From Saccharum officinarum (taxonomy: Eukaryota; Streptophyta; Magnoliopsida; Poales; Poaceae): a stretch of DNA of 64,000 bases. Positions 9,199 to 20,945 of this stretch are shown piece after piece; the first letter of the stretch is position 1, and each line of letters opens with the position of its first letter. The DNA is taken from positions 20,823,063-20,887,062 of the forward strand of contig CM036179.1 of the NCBI GenBank assembly GCA_020631735.1, in the 5' to 3' direction. Under the pieces are notes generated by a model. It saw only the letters and a program-made list of their open reading frames with translations. It was not told the DNA's origin and searched no databases. A program made the position numbers and the translations under genes.

Positions 9199-12100
9199 TC
9201 ATTTCAAGTTGGAGAAGTCAAGTATGTTCAATTCATTCTTCAACTTGTAAAATCTCTTTTCATCAAGTGGCTTTGTAAAGATGTCGGCTAGTTGATCTTC
9301 GGTGCCAATGCTCTCAATGCTAATATCACCCTTATGTTGATGGTCTCTTATGAAGTGATGCCTTATGTCAATGTGCTTCGTTCTTGAATGTTGAACTGGA
9401 TTTTGTGTCATCTTGATTGCACTTTCATTGTCACAAAACAATGGCACATTCTTGAACTTAATTCCAAAATCATTCAAGGTGGCCTTCATCCAAAGTAATT
9501 GTGCACAACAACTACCGGCACTAATGTATTCGGCCTCGGCGGTAGATAGTGCAACACTATTTTGTTTCTTTGATGACCATGAAACAAGAGACCTTCCAAG
9601 CAATTGACAAGTGCCACTTGTGCTCATTCTATCAATCTTGCATCCACCATAGTCGGAGTCCGAATATCCAATCAACTCAAAGTTAGACCCCTTTGGAAAC
9701 CATAATCCAACATCATGAGTGCCCTTAAGATATCTCAATATCCTCTTGGTTGCTTTCAAGTGACTTTCTCTAGGTGAAGCTTGATATCTTGCACACTTGC
9801 ACACACTAAACATCACATCCGGCCTAGAAGCGGTGACATAGAGCAAACTTCCAATCATAGACCGGTATAGCTTTTGATCTACCATGTTGCCACTAGCATC
9901 AATACCCAATTGATCATTTGTGCCCATTGGTGTACTCATAGGTTTAGCATCTTGCAATCCAAACTTCTTGATCATGTCCTTGATGTACTTGCCTTGACTT
10001 ACAAAAGTGCCATTCTTCATTTGTTTGATTTAAAGTCCAAGGAAGTAGCTAAGCTCTCCAATCATAGACATCTCAAACTCATTAGCCATCATATTTCCAA
10101 ACTCTTCACAAAAGTCTTGATTGGTTGATCCAAAGATAATGTCATCCACATAGATTTGCAACACAAACAAGTCATTTCCAAGCTTCTTGGTGAAGAGAGT
10201 GGTGTCAACCTTTCCCATCTTGAACCCTTTAGAGAGAAGAAAGTCCCTCAATCTCTCATACCATGCTCTAGGTGCTTGCTTCAAACCATACAATGCTTTC
10301 TTGAGCTTGTAAACATGGTTGGGCTTCTTGTCATCTTCAAAACCGGGAGGTTGCTTAACATAAACTTCTTCATTGATGTAGCCACTGAGAAATGCACTTT
10401 TGACATCCATTTGATAGAGCTTAATGTTGTGTGCACAAGCATATGCTAATAAGATTCTAATAGCCTCCAATCTTGCAACCGGTGCATATGTCTCTCCAAA
10501 GTCAAGACCTTCAACTTGTGTGTAACCTTGTGCTACCAATCTTGCTTTGTTTCTTACAACTACACCATCTTGATCTTGCTTGTTTCTAAAGACCCACTTA
10601 GTACCAATCACATTATAGTTCTTTGGCCTTTCAACAAGTTTCCAAACTTGATTTCTAGTGAAGTTGTTTAGCTCTTCATGCATGGCATTTACCCAATCGG
10701 AATCTTTCAATGCATCTTCTATTTTCTTAGGTTCTTCAAGTGACACAAATGAGTAGTGCTCACAAAAGGATGCTAGCTTTGATCTAGTTTGAACACCACT
10801 TTGAATTCCACCAATGATTTGATCCAATGGATGATCTCTTACAATATTAGTAGGTTGGAGTATTGGGAGTTGGTTACTTCCACTAGCTTGACCTTGATCT
10901 TGCACTTCATCATGAGAACCACTAGAGCTTGCTTGATTTGTATCAATGTGTACACTTTGGTTGATCATATGAGTATCATCATCATCAACTTGCCTTGGCC
11001 TTATGTCACCAATGTCCATGTTCTTCATTGCATTTGACAATTGATCTCCTCTCACATCATCAAGGTTTTGAGCTTCATTTTGAGACCCTTGGGTTTCATC
11101 AAACTCAACATCATGAACTTCTTCCAAGGTGCTATTTGTGAGATTCCAAACTCTATATGCTTTACTTGTGGTAGAATAACCAAGTAAGAACCCTTCATCA
11201 CATTTCTTTTCAAACTTGCTCAATCTAGTGCCTTTCTTGAGAATATAGCATTTGCAACCAAACACTCTAAAGTATGCAATGTTAGGCTTTCTTCCATTCA
11301 ATAGCTCATATGGTGTCTTCCCAAGCTTCCCATGGCAATAGAGACGGTTGCTACAATAGCAAGCCGTGTTGATAGCTTCACTCCAAAATGAATGACTCAC
11401 ATTGTATTCACTAAGCATTGATCTAGCCATGTCAATCAAAGTCCTATTTTTCCTTTCAACTACACCATTGGATTGAGGAGTGTAGGTTGGTGAGAATTGA
11501 TGTCCAATACCAAGATCATCACATAAATCTTCAATTCTTGTGTTCTTGAACTCACTACCATTGTCACTTCTAATCTTCTTGATGGTAGTCTCAAACTCAT
11601 TTTGCACTCTCTTGACAAAAGATTTGAATAGATCATGTACATCACTCTTGTCATAAATAAAGAACACCCAAGTGTATCTAGTGTAGTCATCAACAATCAC
11701 AAAGCCATACTTGTTGCCACCAATGCTAGTGTATGTTGTTGGCCCAAACAAGTCCATGTGCAATAGCTCAAATGCCTTTGATGTGCTCATTTCACTCTTA
11801 CTCGGATGTGTATTTCCAACTTGTTTGCCGGCTTGACAAGCACTACAAGGTTTATCCTTTTCAAAAGTCACATCTTTCAAGCCTCTAACTAGGTCATGCC
11901 TCAAAAGTTTGTTCAATTGCTTCATTCCAACATGACCAAGCCTTCTATGCCACAACCATCCCATACTAGATTTGCTAAGCAAGCATGATGTCAATTGTGT
12001 CTCACTATCATTGAAGTCAACCAAGTACAAGCTACCATGTCTAAATCCTTTGAATATCAAATTTGATCCATCAACACTTATGACTTCAACATCATCACTA

Positions 12101-12356
12101 CCAAATATGCACTTGAAGCCAAGATCACAAAGTTGTGCCACCGATAAAAGATTGAAATCCAAGCTCTCAACTAGCAACACATTAGATATGCTCATGTCAT
12201 TTGAGATAGCAATTTTACCAAGCCCCTTGACTTTGCCTTTCTTGTTATTTCCGAAAGTGATAGCATCAAAACCACCATTTTGACTTGTATCAATTGATTT
12301 GAACATACAAGAATCCCCGGTCATATGTTGAGTGCACCCACTATCAAGCACCCAAT
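9199..12356 (-). pseudogene. pol: Element B pol (protease, integrase, RT, RNase H), broken
   Basis: The minus-strand ORF of 773 codons (12351-10030) starts at the protease motif [12 protein letters not shown]. It continues with the GAG-pre-integrase HRRLGH and CSAC zinc motif, the integrase core (MDLFGP, SDNGSEF, VERKNRT) and copia RT ([22 protein letters not shown], catalytic YVDD at residues 734-737). A TAA stop at 10030-10032 ends it after FLGL. The same frame then stays open through RNase H (10020-9199), with GYSDSDYGG, STAEAEY and CDNESA. Element A has CAA at the stop position, so this looks like a single C-to-T nonsense change. Upstream, the frame is cut by insertion of element A at 12357. 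No active polyprotein is expected from this copy. Confidence 0.9.
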
Positions 12357-14323
12357 TGAAAGGTCTTGATGGCTAGAGGGGGGTGAATAGCCTATTAAAA
12401 TTTTCTACAATGACAAGCTAAACAAGTTTATCAATATAACAAATAGCGAGATGCGAGTTTTGCTTAGCCTATGGGTGTTTGCAAGCCACCTATCCAATTC
12501 ACAATTCTAGTATTTGCACTCAACCGCACAAGTCAAACCGAGAAGTTAAGTACAACTACAACTAGCAAGCTACACAAGAGAACTACTCTAGCTAAGCTAA
12601 CTAGCTAGCAAAGATAACTAAGAAATTAATACAAGAGAGATAGGAGGGTATCACCGAGGGGCGAAGTATTGAGCCAACCAATATGATCAACAATGAATAC
12701 CAAGATAACCAAACACCGGGATCAATCAATCACAATATGAAAGTGATGACACGAAGATTTATCCCGAGGTTCACGTGCTTGCCGGCACGCTAGTCCCCGT
12801 TGTGTCCCTCTTCACCACGTGGTTCGGTGGCTAATCGGTCTCACACCGAGCCTCTCAAAAGGCACCACAAGAACCTACCAAATGGCAAAAGGTTGCAATG
12901 ACACGAGCAATATACTAACGTTGCCTTTGGCGCTTCGCCGAGGTAGGCACAAACCCCTCACAATCACCGGAGGTGGCCAAGAACAATCACCAACTCTTGC
13001 CAACGCCTCCAAGCTGCTCAAAGCCGTCTAGGTGGCGGCAACCACCAAGAGAAACAAGAATCCCGCAGCAAATCAACCACCAAGTGCCAACTAGATGCTA
13101 TCTCACAATGCAAATGCACTTGGATCACTCAATCTCACTTCGAATATGCAAAGAAGCAAGAGAGATGAGTGGGAGGGGAGTTGCTTAGCTCAAAGTGCTC
13201 ACAAGTATGTCAAATGTTCGAGAGAAGAGCCTTGAGCCGGCCAACGAGTATTTATAGACGTACCCCTTCGAATATAGCCGTTAGAAACTTAAACAGCCAA
13301 AATCGGGGTGACCGAACGCGCTGGTCCAACTGACCGGACGCGCCGGTCGCCCAACGGCTAACATGTGAAACACTGACCGGACGCGCTGGTCCAAACGACC
13401 GGACGCGCTGGTCGCCCAACGGCTAACTGCGAAGCAACGACCGGACGCGCTGGTCCAACTGACCGGACGCGCCGGGAACGATCGGACGCGCTGGTCCCGT
13501 GTAGGACCGGACGCGCTGGTCGCCTGAGCAGCGCTCAACGAAATAGTGACCGGACGCGCTTAAGAAGATGACCGGACGCGACAGTGCCAGCGTCCGGTGA
13601 GTGTCCAGTAAGCTCCCTGGACGACCGGACGCGTCAGATCATCAGTGACCGGACGCGCCTCGCGTCCGATCATCGAACTGAAAAACACGCAGACACTGAA
13701 CACTGACCGGACGCGTCCGGTCCTGCAAGGACCGCGTCCGGTCACCTCTGTGACCTCCGTTCGCCTCCGTTTCTTTTCGGACTTCCGGCGTAGTGGAAAA
13801 TAGGCATTTCATATCCCCGAAATCGCCTGAATCCCGCGCTCGCACGCTCGGCGGGAGGGAGAGAAGACCCCAAACCCTCTCTACCGCTCAAACTCCACCG
13901 CCGTCGCAAACGTGCTAACATCACCAAGTGATCTCGTCATGTGTGAGTGTGTTAGCATTTTCACAATCATTTTCCGAGGCGATATTAGTTCTATCCAAAT
14001 GCATATGATCATGAAATGCACATCTAGAGGCACTTAGGAGTTCAATAGCCGCGTCATTCCCCTCTTTATAGTACGGCTATCTATCCTATAATGTAACCAC
14101 ACCCACTAGGTGTCTTGGTTACTAAAACACAACCCTTAAGCATATACCTTTGCCTTGATCACGTAGGGTTGCGTCCAAATCCAAGTGTGGCCATCATGAT
14201 CACCATGTTCATCTTGCCACCAACCTTGGAGTGTACTAATCCTCATATGCTACATACAACTTAGGCATAGGATTAGTACTTAGGCATTGTCACTAATTAC
14301 CAACACCAAACATAGGACTTTCA
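12357..14323 (-). repeat. Element A 3' LTR
   Basis: It starts TGAAAGGTCTTGATGGCTAG and ends CATAGGACTTTCA. Differences from the 5' LTR noted by eye include GACCGAACG against GACCGGACG near 13312, CCAACGAGT against CCAATGAGT near 13243, AATCGCCTG against AATCGTCTG near 13823, and a one-base shorter G run at the start. It has a minus-strand TATA box TCTATAAATA (13249-13258) and a CCGG-palindrome cluster at about 13310-13745. Confidence 0.95.
13310..13745. repeat. CCGG-palindrome cluster inside the element A LTR
   Basis: Repeats of ACCGGACGCGCTGGTC and variants (CGCCGGTC, CGTCCGGTC) are separated by short spacers such as GCCCAACGGCTAAC. The overall layout parallels the element B cluster although the flanking LTR sequences differ strongly. 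This suggests the cluster is maintained while the rest of the LTR diverges. The 5' LTR copy is at about 21900-22336. Confidence 0.85.
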
Positions 14324-14335
14324 ATCTCCCCCTTG
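14324..14335 (-). other. Element A polypurine tract
   Basis: The minus strand reads CAAGGGGGAGAT immediately before the 3' LTR, the plus-strand priming site. Confidence 0.85.
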
Positions 14336-15471
14336 TTGGTAATTGGTGACAACCCTTTCACAAAGATGTTATAATAAAATTTTGATTGAATCCATGTCAC
14401 ATTGTCCAAGTATATTACCATGTGTAAGAATTATGGACATGTGATCATGAATTCAAATTGATAGCAATGGCTCCCCCTACATGTATGCTATATGTTTGGA
14501 TTTTGGAAGCATACATGTTAGATAGGAAAGATTAGGAGCATTGACTACCAATAGGTGCTAAGTGTTTTAGATTATAGACCTTTGAAGCGTGATACCATCG
14601 GAGTAGCGATAAACACCATCTTAGCACCTTGTGTAGTTAGATTCCACTTGGAAAAGCACAAACATAACTAGAAACCTCGTGAGATCAACATTATAAGCAA
14701 GATTCTAGTACCACTTTGAAAAACATGAAGCAAGAAAAATCTAACTACTTCCTATTCATGCTAGTACTTCAATGCACCATTCAATTTATACTAGCAAAAC
14801 ACCACACAAGCAAAGTATCGGAGAAAAAGAAATGCATAACTATGCATCATACATATGAAGTGCACAGGAAATGCAACATTCATATTTAAGAGCTTGCTCC
14901 CCCTACTTGTGTGCTCAAAATTTTTTTAGTTGATCCCCTTCTTTTATCAAATCTCCCCTTTTCGTGAACAACATTTTCTCCCCCATAACATTTTTGAGTT
15001 CTATCTTTGTGAACAACATTTTCTCCCCCTTTGGCACCAATTGACCACAAGGAGCAAACTTTAGATAGATTATCATGTTAAAATATGGGGTGAGGATCAA
15101 GTTTATGATTCAACCTAGATTGCTTGCATAAATAAAATACTTCGGTTTGATCCAAGGGCAAGCTTCTTCACACCTCACTAGAAGGGTTATCATGCACCAT
15201 GTTGAAGCAAATATTTAGACAAGTTTTCTAGATTAAACACTTAGGATCACAAGCTACTTAAACAAGTTATATGCTACCACTAGATCATACAAGTCATGGA
15301 AACAATAGTGGCACCATATAAACTTCAAATTCATTTAATTTTCATGAATGATCCTAGAACATAAGAAATCATGACTAGATGCACTAAACATGTCCTTAGT
15401 ATAGAATGTATGACATGTCAACCAATTGTACCTTGGGGCTCGAAGGAGAGGCATGTCATATATGGGGTGCA
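14336..15471 (-). other. Element A 3' non-coding region
   Basis: About 1.1 kb between pol and the PPT has no env-like ORF; the longest open frame is about 61 codons. PPT-like purine runs recur opposite GGCTCCCCCTACATG (about 14470), TGCTCCCCCTACTTG (about 14895), TCTCCCCCATAAC (about 14978) and CTCCCCCTTTGG (about 15023). Confidence 0.65.
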
Positions 15472-18400
15472 TCAACTCATGTTGGAGAAATCAAGTATGT
15501 TCAACTCATTCTTTAGCTTGTGAAATCTCTTCTCATCAAGTGGCTTGGTGAATAGATCGGCTAATTGATCTTCGGTGCCCACACTCTCAATAGCAATGTC
15601 ACCCTTTTGTTGATGATCTCTAATAAAGTGATGGCGAACATCAATATGCTTTGTTCTTTGATGTTGAATCGGATTGTTAGTTAGCTTCACGGCACTTTCA
15701 TTGTCACATAGCAATGGCACATTCTTGAAATTGATTCCAAAATCCTTCAATGTTGCCTTCATCCACAAGATTTGTGCACAACAACTACCCGCGGCGATGT
15801 ATTCGGCTTCGGCGGTAGATAGTGCAATACTATTTTGCTTCTTGGATGACCATGAGACAAGTGATCTTCCCAACAATTGACATGTCCCGGAAGTGCTCTT
15901 TCTCTCTACTTTATCACCGGCATAGTCGGAATCCGAATATCCAACTAGCTCAAAGCTTGCACCTTTGGGATACCATAATCCAACATCTTGTGTATGCTTT
16001 AAGTACCTCAATATTCTCTTTGTTGCCTTCAAATGACTTTCTCTTGGTGAGGCTTGAAATCTTGCACACATGCATACACTAAACATCACATCGGGCCTTG
16101 ATGCCGTCACATAGAGTAGGCTACCAATCATTGATCTATATAGCTTTTGATCCACCATGTTGCCACTCTTGTCACTATCCAAGCTTCCACTAGTGCCCAT
16201 TGGAGTTGTAATACTCTTTGCATCTTCCATGCCAAACTTCTTGAGCATATCTTTGATGTACTTAGTTTGGCTCACAAATGTACCTTCTTTCATTTGTTTG
16301 ATTTGAAGTCCAAGAAAGAAACTAAGTTCACCAATCATTGACATTTCAAATTCCTTTGCCATCATTTTCCCAAACTCATCACAATAATCTTGATTGGTTG
16401 AACCGAATATGATATCATCAACATATATTTGCAATACAAACAAGTCTTTCTCAATCTTCTTGGTGAATAGTGTTGTATCAACTTTGCCCATGACAAATCC
16501 TTTGGATAGCAAGAAGTCCCTCAATCTTTCATACCATGCTCTAGGTGCTTGCTTCAATCCATACAAAGCTTTTCTCAACTTGTATACATGATTGGGTTTC
16601 TTGTCATCTTCAAAACCGGGAGGTTGCTCCACATACACCTCCTCTTGAATGTACCCATTGAGAAATGCACTCTTTACATCCATTTGATATAGCTTGATAT
16701 TGTGAGCACAAGCATAGGCAAGTAAGATCCTAATTGCTTCCAATCTTGCAACCGGGGCATAAGTTTCACCAAAGTCAAGACCCTCTATTTGTGTGTAACC
16801 TTGAGCCACTAGTCTTGCTTTGTTCCTTACTACTATCCCATCTTGATCTTGCTTGTTGCGAAAGACCCATCTTGTTCCAATGACATTGTGATCCTTAGGC
16901 CTTTCAACTAGTTCCCATACTTCATTTCTCTTGAAGTTGTTGAGCTCTTCATGCATTGCATTTACCCAATCCGGATCTCTCAATGCTTTATCAATGTCCT
17001 TGGGTTCTTCCATTGACACAAAAGAAGAGTGACCACAAAATGATGTCAATCTTGATCTAGTTTGAACTCCTCTTTGTATGTCACCAATGATGGAATCCAA
17101 TGGATGGTCTCTTGCAATGTTAGTTGGTTGAAGCACTTGGACTTGATTGCTTGGATGTTGATGTTGATCATGAGTTGGAGATGATGAACTAGCCACTTGT
17201 TGATCTTGTTGCACTTGAGATGATGTACTAGCTTGATTTTGCATTAGAGAACCACTAGCTTGTGTAATTGGACTTTGGAGCACTTGATCTTTGTCATCAT
17301 CCACATGAATTACTTGTTTTGGTCTAATATCACCAATATCCATCTCTTTCATAGCATTACTCAATTGAGTTCCTCTCACATCATCCAAGTTATCTTCTTC
17401 ATCTTGAGAACCATTTGTTTCATAAAACTCAACATCATGCACTTCTTCAAGTTGTCCACTAGCTAAATTCCAAACTCTATAAGCTTTGCTAGTAGTTGAG
17501 TAACCAAGTAGAAATCCTTCATCACATTTCTTCTCAAACTTGCTCAATCTAGTGCCCTTCTTCAAGATGTAGCATTTGCAACCAAATACCCGAAAGTATG
17601 CAATGTTGGGCTTTCTTCCATTTAAGATCTCATATGGTGTCTTCTCTAGAAACTTGTGGCAATAGAGGCGGTTGCTATAGAAGCAAGCCGTGTTGATTGC
17701 TTCGGCCCAAAATGAATGACTCACATTATACTCATTCAACATTGATCTTGCCATATCAATTAAGGTTCTATTCTTCCTTTCAACTAGGCCATTTGATTGA
17801 GGTGTATACTTGGCCGAGAATTGATGCTTGATTCCAAGCTCCTCACATAGCTCATCAACTCTTGTGTTTCTAAACTCACTTCCATTGTCACTTCTTACTT
17901 TCTTGATTGTGGTCTCAAACTCATTTTGCACTCTCTTGATGAACTTCTTGAATATGTCAAATACATCACTCTTGTCCACAAGAAAGAATACCCATGTGTA
18001 TCTAGTGAAATCATCCACAATCACAAAACCATACTTGTTGCCACCAATGCTTGTGTATGTAGTTGGCCCAAATAGATCCATGTGCAACAACTCAAATGCC
18101 TTGGAAGTACTCATAATGCTTTTCAATGGATGAGTGTTGCCTACTTGCTTTCCGGCTTGACATGCACTACATAGCTTATCTTTCTCAAATGTGACATCCT
18201 TCAAGCCTCTAACTAAGTCATGCTTCACTAACTTGTTCAATTGCTTCATGCCAACATGACCAAGTCTTCTATGCCATAACCAACCCATACTTGATTTGGT
18301 GAGCAAACATGTTGAAAGTTGAGTGTCACTAGCATTGAAATCAACCAAGTATAGATTCTCAAATCTAAAGCCTTTGAAGATCAAGTTAGAGCCATCAACA

Positions 18401-18672
18401 CTAACTATCTCCACATCATCAACACCAAATATGCACTTGAAACCGAGATCACACAATTGAGCAACCGACAACAAGTTGAAATTGAGCTTTTCAACTAGTA
18501 GCACATTGGAGATGCTATGATCATTTGAGATTGCAATCCTTCCAAGAGCCTTTACATCACCCTTGCTATTGTCACCAAATGTGATACTATCAATGCCACT
18601 ATCATTTGATTTGAGAGAGTTGAACATTCTTGAATCACCGGTCATATGTTGAGAGCACCCACTATCAAGCAC
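15472..18672 (-). CDS. pol: Element A pol polyprotein (protease-integrase-RT-RNase H), open
   Basis: This is a 1066-codon open frame. The protease site LDSG lies at residues 2-5, but the natural start probably lies upstream, since a copia protease normally has residues before LDSG and the first Met is only the first in frame. The GAG-pre-integrase HRRLGH is at about 134-139 and CSAC at 168-171. The integrase D, D, E are about D199 (MDLFGP), D262 (SDNGSEF) and E298 (LVERK). RT runs from about 585 to 790, with QMDVKSAF and catalytic YVDD at 750-753. RNase H is at about 911-1020, with SDSDYAG, STAEAEY and CDNESA. All catalytic motifs are present with no stop, so this is the only complete pol in the window. 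Gag ends about 45 bp upstream in plus coordinates, with stop codons between, so expression relative to gag would need read-through or recoding, which is reported for Sireviruses. Confidence 0.93.
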   Translation of the reverse strand: MLDSGCSQHMTGDSRMFNSLKSNDSGIDSITFGDNSKGDVKALGRIAISNDHSISNVLLVEKLNFNLLSVAQLCDLGFKCIFGVDDVEIVSVDGSNLIFKGFRFENLYLVDFNASDTQLSTCLLTKSSMGWLWHRRLGHVGMKQLNKLVKHDLVRGLKDVTFEKDKLCSACQAGKQVGNTHPLKSIMSTSKAFELLHMDLFGPTTYTSIGGNKYGFVIVDDFTRYTWVFFLVDKSDVFDIFKKFIKRVQNEFETTIKKVRSDNGSEFRNTRVDELCEELGIKHQFSAKYTPQSNGLVERKNRTLIDMARSMLNEYNVSHSFWAEAINTACFYSNRLYCHKFLEKTPYEILNGRKPNIAYFRVFGCKCYILKKGTRLSKFEKKCDEGFLLGYSTTSKAYRVWNLASGQLEEVHDVEFYETNGSQDEEDNLDDVRGTQLSNAMKEMDIGDIRPKQVIHVDDDKDQVLQSPITQASGSLMQNQASTSSQVQQDQQVASSSSPTHDQHQHPSNQVQVLQPTNIARDHPLDSIIGDIQRGVQTRSRLTSFCGHSSFVSMEEPKDIDKALRDPDWVNAMHEELNNFKRNEVWELVERPKDHNVIGTRWVFRNKQDQDGIVVRNKARLVAQGYTQIEGLDFGETYAPVARLEAIRILLAYACAHNIKLYQMDVKSAFLNGYIQEEVYVEQPPGFEDDKKPNHVYKLRKALYGLKQAPRAWYERLRDFLLSKGFVMGKVDTTLFTKKIEKDLFVLQIYVDDIIFGSTNQDYCDEFGKMMAKEFEMSMIGELSFFLGLQIKQMKEGTFVSQTKYIKDMLKKFGMEDAKSITTPMGTSGSLDSDKSGNMVDQKLYRSMIGSLLYVTASRPDVMFSVCMCARFQASPRESHLKATKRILRYLKHTQDVGLWYPKGASFELVGYSDSDYAGDKVERKSTSGTCQLLGRSLVSWSSKKQNSIALSTAEAEYIAAGSCCAQILWMKATLKDFGINFKNVPLLCDNESAVKLTNNPIQHQRTKHIDVRHHFIRDHQQKGDIAIESVGTEDQLADLFTKPLDEKRFHKLKNELNILDFSNMS

Positions 18673-18714
18673 CCAATGCCTTCCTCCGGCCTTGTAATTA
18701 ACCTACAAAACAAT

Positions 18715-20891
18715 TTAATGTTTCTTAGGTACCCATACTTGCTTGGGTCCTTGGAGGTTAGTCACTAAGCTCTTTGGTACCCAAATGGCCTTCTTCTTTG
18801 GGCCCACAATTGGTGTACCAACAAACCTAGCATGCACACCTTTCTCACCCTTGGTAAGTACATAACAAGAATCAAAAGGAATGTAAGGTACATTAGCATT
18901 TTTCTTGTTCTTGTTCATTTTATTGCAATTAATCTCTAGATGCCCAATTTGCTTGCATCTATTGCAATAACGACCATTGCCCTTCACAAAGCGAGGCTTT
19001 GGAGTAGCAAAGGCCGCCTTGCCCTTCTTGGGAGTATAGCCCAATCCCTCTTTGTTAAGAGAGAACCTTTGGCTACCCAAGCATTTTAGCAAGCGGGCAT
19101 CCCCACCATAGGCGTTGCCTAATGCGCGGGTGAGATCATCCACCTCTCTCTTGAGAGTCTCAACCACAAGTGATGAATCACTAGTAGTAGAGGTAGAGTT
19201 GGTTGTGGTGGATGATGATGAGCTACATGAAGCATTAGTAGGACTAACAAATAAAGAATCATCAATAATATCACATGTTAGTCCAATATCACAAGTGACA
19301 ATCACTTGCTCCTCCTTAGCTTCCTTCATGAGCTTCTCCAACTTGAGGTCCTTTTCCTTGATGAGCTCAAGTAGAGTGGAGTGGGCTTCCTTAAGCCTAG
19401 TGTGAGCAATTTCAAGGTCCTCGTGGTCTTCCTTTAGACACTCACGAGAAGCCTCTAGCTCATCAAAGGATTTCCTAAGAGCTTTGAGCTCTTGTTCAAT
19501 TCCTTTGCACTCCTTACTCTTTTTGAGAGCAACAAGCTCCTCCATCAAGGCATCATTTTCATTGCTCTTGGCAATGAGCTCTTGTTCCAAGATTTTGTAT
19601 TTCTTGGTGTCCTCTTGTAGCCCTTGCTCATTTGATCTATTATGCCCAATAGATCATCCTTGGAGTAGTCCTCATCCTCCTCATCATCACTCCTACAATC
19701 ATCACTAGCACAAGAATCATCATCACTATCATTGTTTTTTACCTTGGTAGGCTTGGCCATAAGGCATGTTGATGTAGTGTCGAAGATGGATGGCTTGTTG
19801 GAGAGGGCGATGTTTGCAATGGCTCGCCGAGTGGTCCTCTCATCATCACTAGAGCTTTCATCATCATCACTATCGGAGTTGTCACTATCCCAAGTGACCA
19901 TATAACCACCACCTTTCTTCTTCTTGTTGAATGTGAAGCTCTTCTTTGCTTTCTTCTCCTTCTTGTTCTTTTTCAATTTCAACTCACCATCATGATATCT
20001 TTTGTCTTCATAGGGGAACTTTGCTACTACATGATCGGGGCTATTGCAATTGTAGCAAAGCACCTCCTTTGCCTTCATGAAGTCCCTTCTCTTTCTTGCA
20101 CCATAGCCTTTCTTCTTCATGAACCGACCCATCTTTTGCACTAGAAGGGCCATGATCTCATCATCAAATGGATCATCATCATCATCATCAACCTTGCTCT
20201 TGCCCTTAGAGGATGAAGCCTTGAATGCAATGGGCTTCTCTTGCTTGACCTTGGTTTCCTTCTTCTCTTCTACCTCATCTTCATCATCATTGTATTGGGC
20301 ATCGGTCATTATATCTCCAAGCACATTGGTTGGTTTGACCTTGTCCAATCCCTCTCTAAAGATCATTCTTCTCAATGTGGCAAACTTCTTGGGTAAGCAC
20401 ATCAAGAACTTGTGTGAGAAGTCCTTGTCCTCAACCTTCTCCCCAAGCCCCTTGAGATCATTGACAATGACTTGGAGCCTATAGAACATCTCCGGGATGG
20501 ATTCATCATCCTTCATCTTGAATGTGGAGAACTTGTCCTTGAGCATATATAGTTTGGCACTTTTTACCGTTGAAGTGCCTTCATATGTTTCTTCAAGCCT
20601 TATCCAAAGCTCATTTGCCTTTTCAAGATCTTTGATTTGCTCAAATACTTTATCATCAATGGCACGATAGATTGTGTCAAGTGCCGCCGTATTGCATTGT
20701 TTGTTGATGCGGTCATTGGGAGTGAGGTTTTCCTCATCAAGAATGACGTATCCTTCTTTGGTCACATCCCAAACCTTCTCATGTATATTGCCTAGATATT
20801 GCTTCATCTTCCTTTTCCAATGATCAAAGGAAGAGACGCCATCAAAGAATGGAGGCTTGCCATTAACATGATTAAACATAACTTGAGCCAT
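18715..20891 (-). pseudogene. gag: Element A gag, split by a one-base frameshift
   Basis: Two overlapping minus-strand frames make one gag: 20891-19545 (448 codons, start MAQVMFNHVNGKPPFF) and 19590-18715 (291 codons, through a coiled coil to the end). Homology to the single-frame 691-residue gag of element B shows that the shift lies near 19615-19620, at a short G run on the minus strand. This could be a real mutation or a homopolymer error, and no second copy of this part exists here to check. The first zinc knuckle reads CYNCNSPDHVVAKF, with Phe where the last Cys is expected. The second, CNRCKQIGHLEINC, is intact. Acidic Asp/Ser-rich linkers lie between. Gag would form the virus-like particle and bind RNA. 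Confidence 0.85.
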
Positions 20892-20930
20892 CTTACACCG
20901 AGGTTGTTAAGCCTTACAAACGGTGACCAC

Positions 20931-20943
20931 GGCTCTGATACCA
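20931..20943 (-). other. Element A primer-binding site (initiator tRNA-Met)
   Basis: The minus strand reads TGGTATCAGAGCC two bases inside the 5' LTR. This is the standard complement to the 3' end of plant initiator Met-tRNA. Confidence 0.9.
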
Positions 20944-20945
20944 CT

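Noticed and set aside
9874..12283. Plus-strand ORFs opposite copia pol (for example 10156-10449 and 11972-12283)
   Set aside because: They are shadows of the minus-strand pol genes.
13310..13745. CRISPR-like array
   Set aside because: The units are degenerate, overlapping palindromes with irregular spacers inside a plant LTR; no cas genes and not a prokaryotic genome.
8145..15471. env-like ORF downstream of Sirevirus pol
   Set aside because: The regions after pol in both elements (8145-9198 and 14336-15471) have no open frame beyond about 80 codons and no membrane-protein features.
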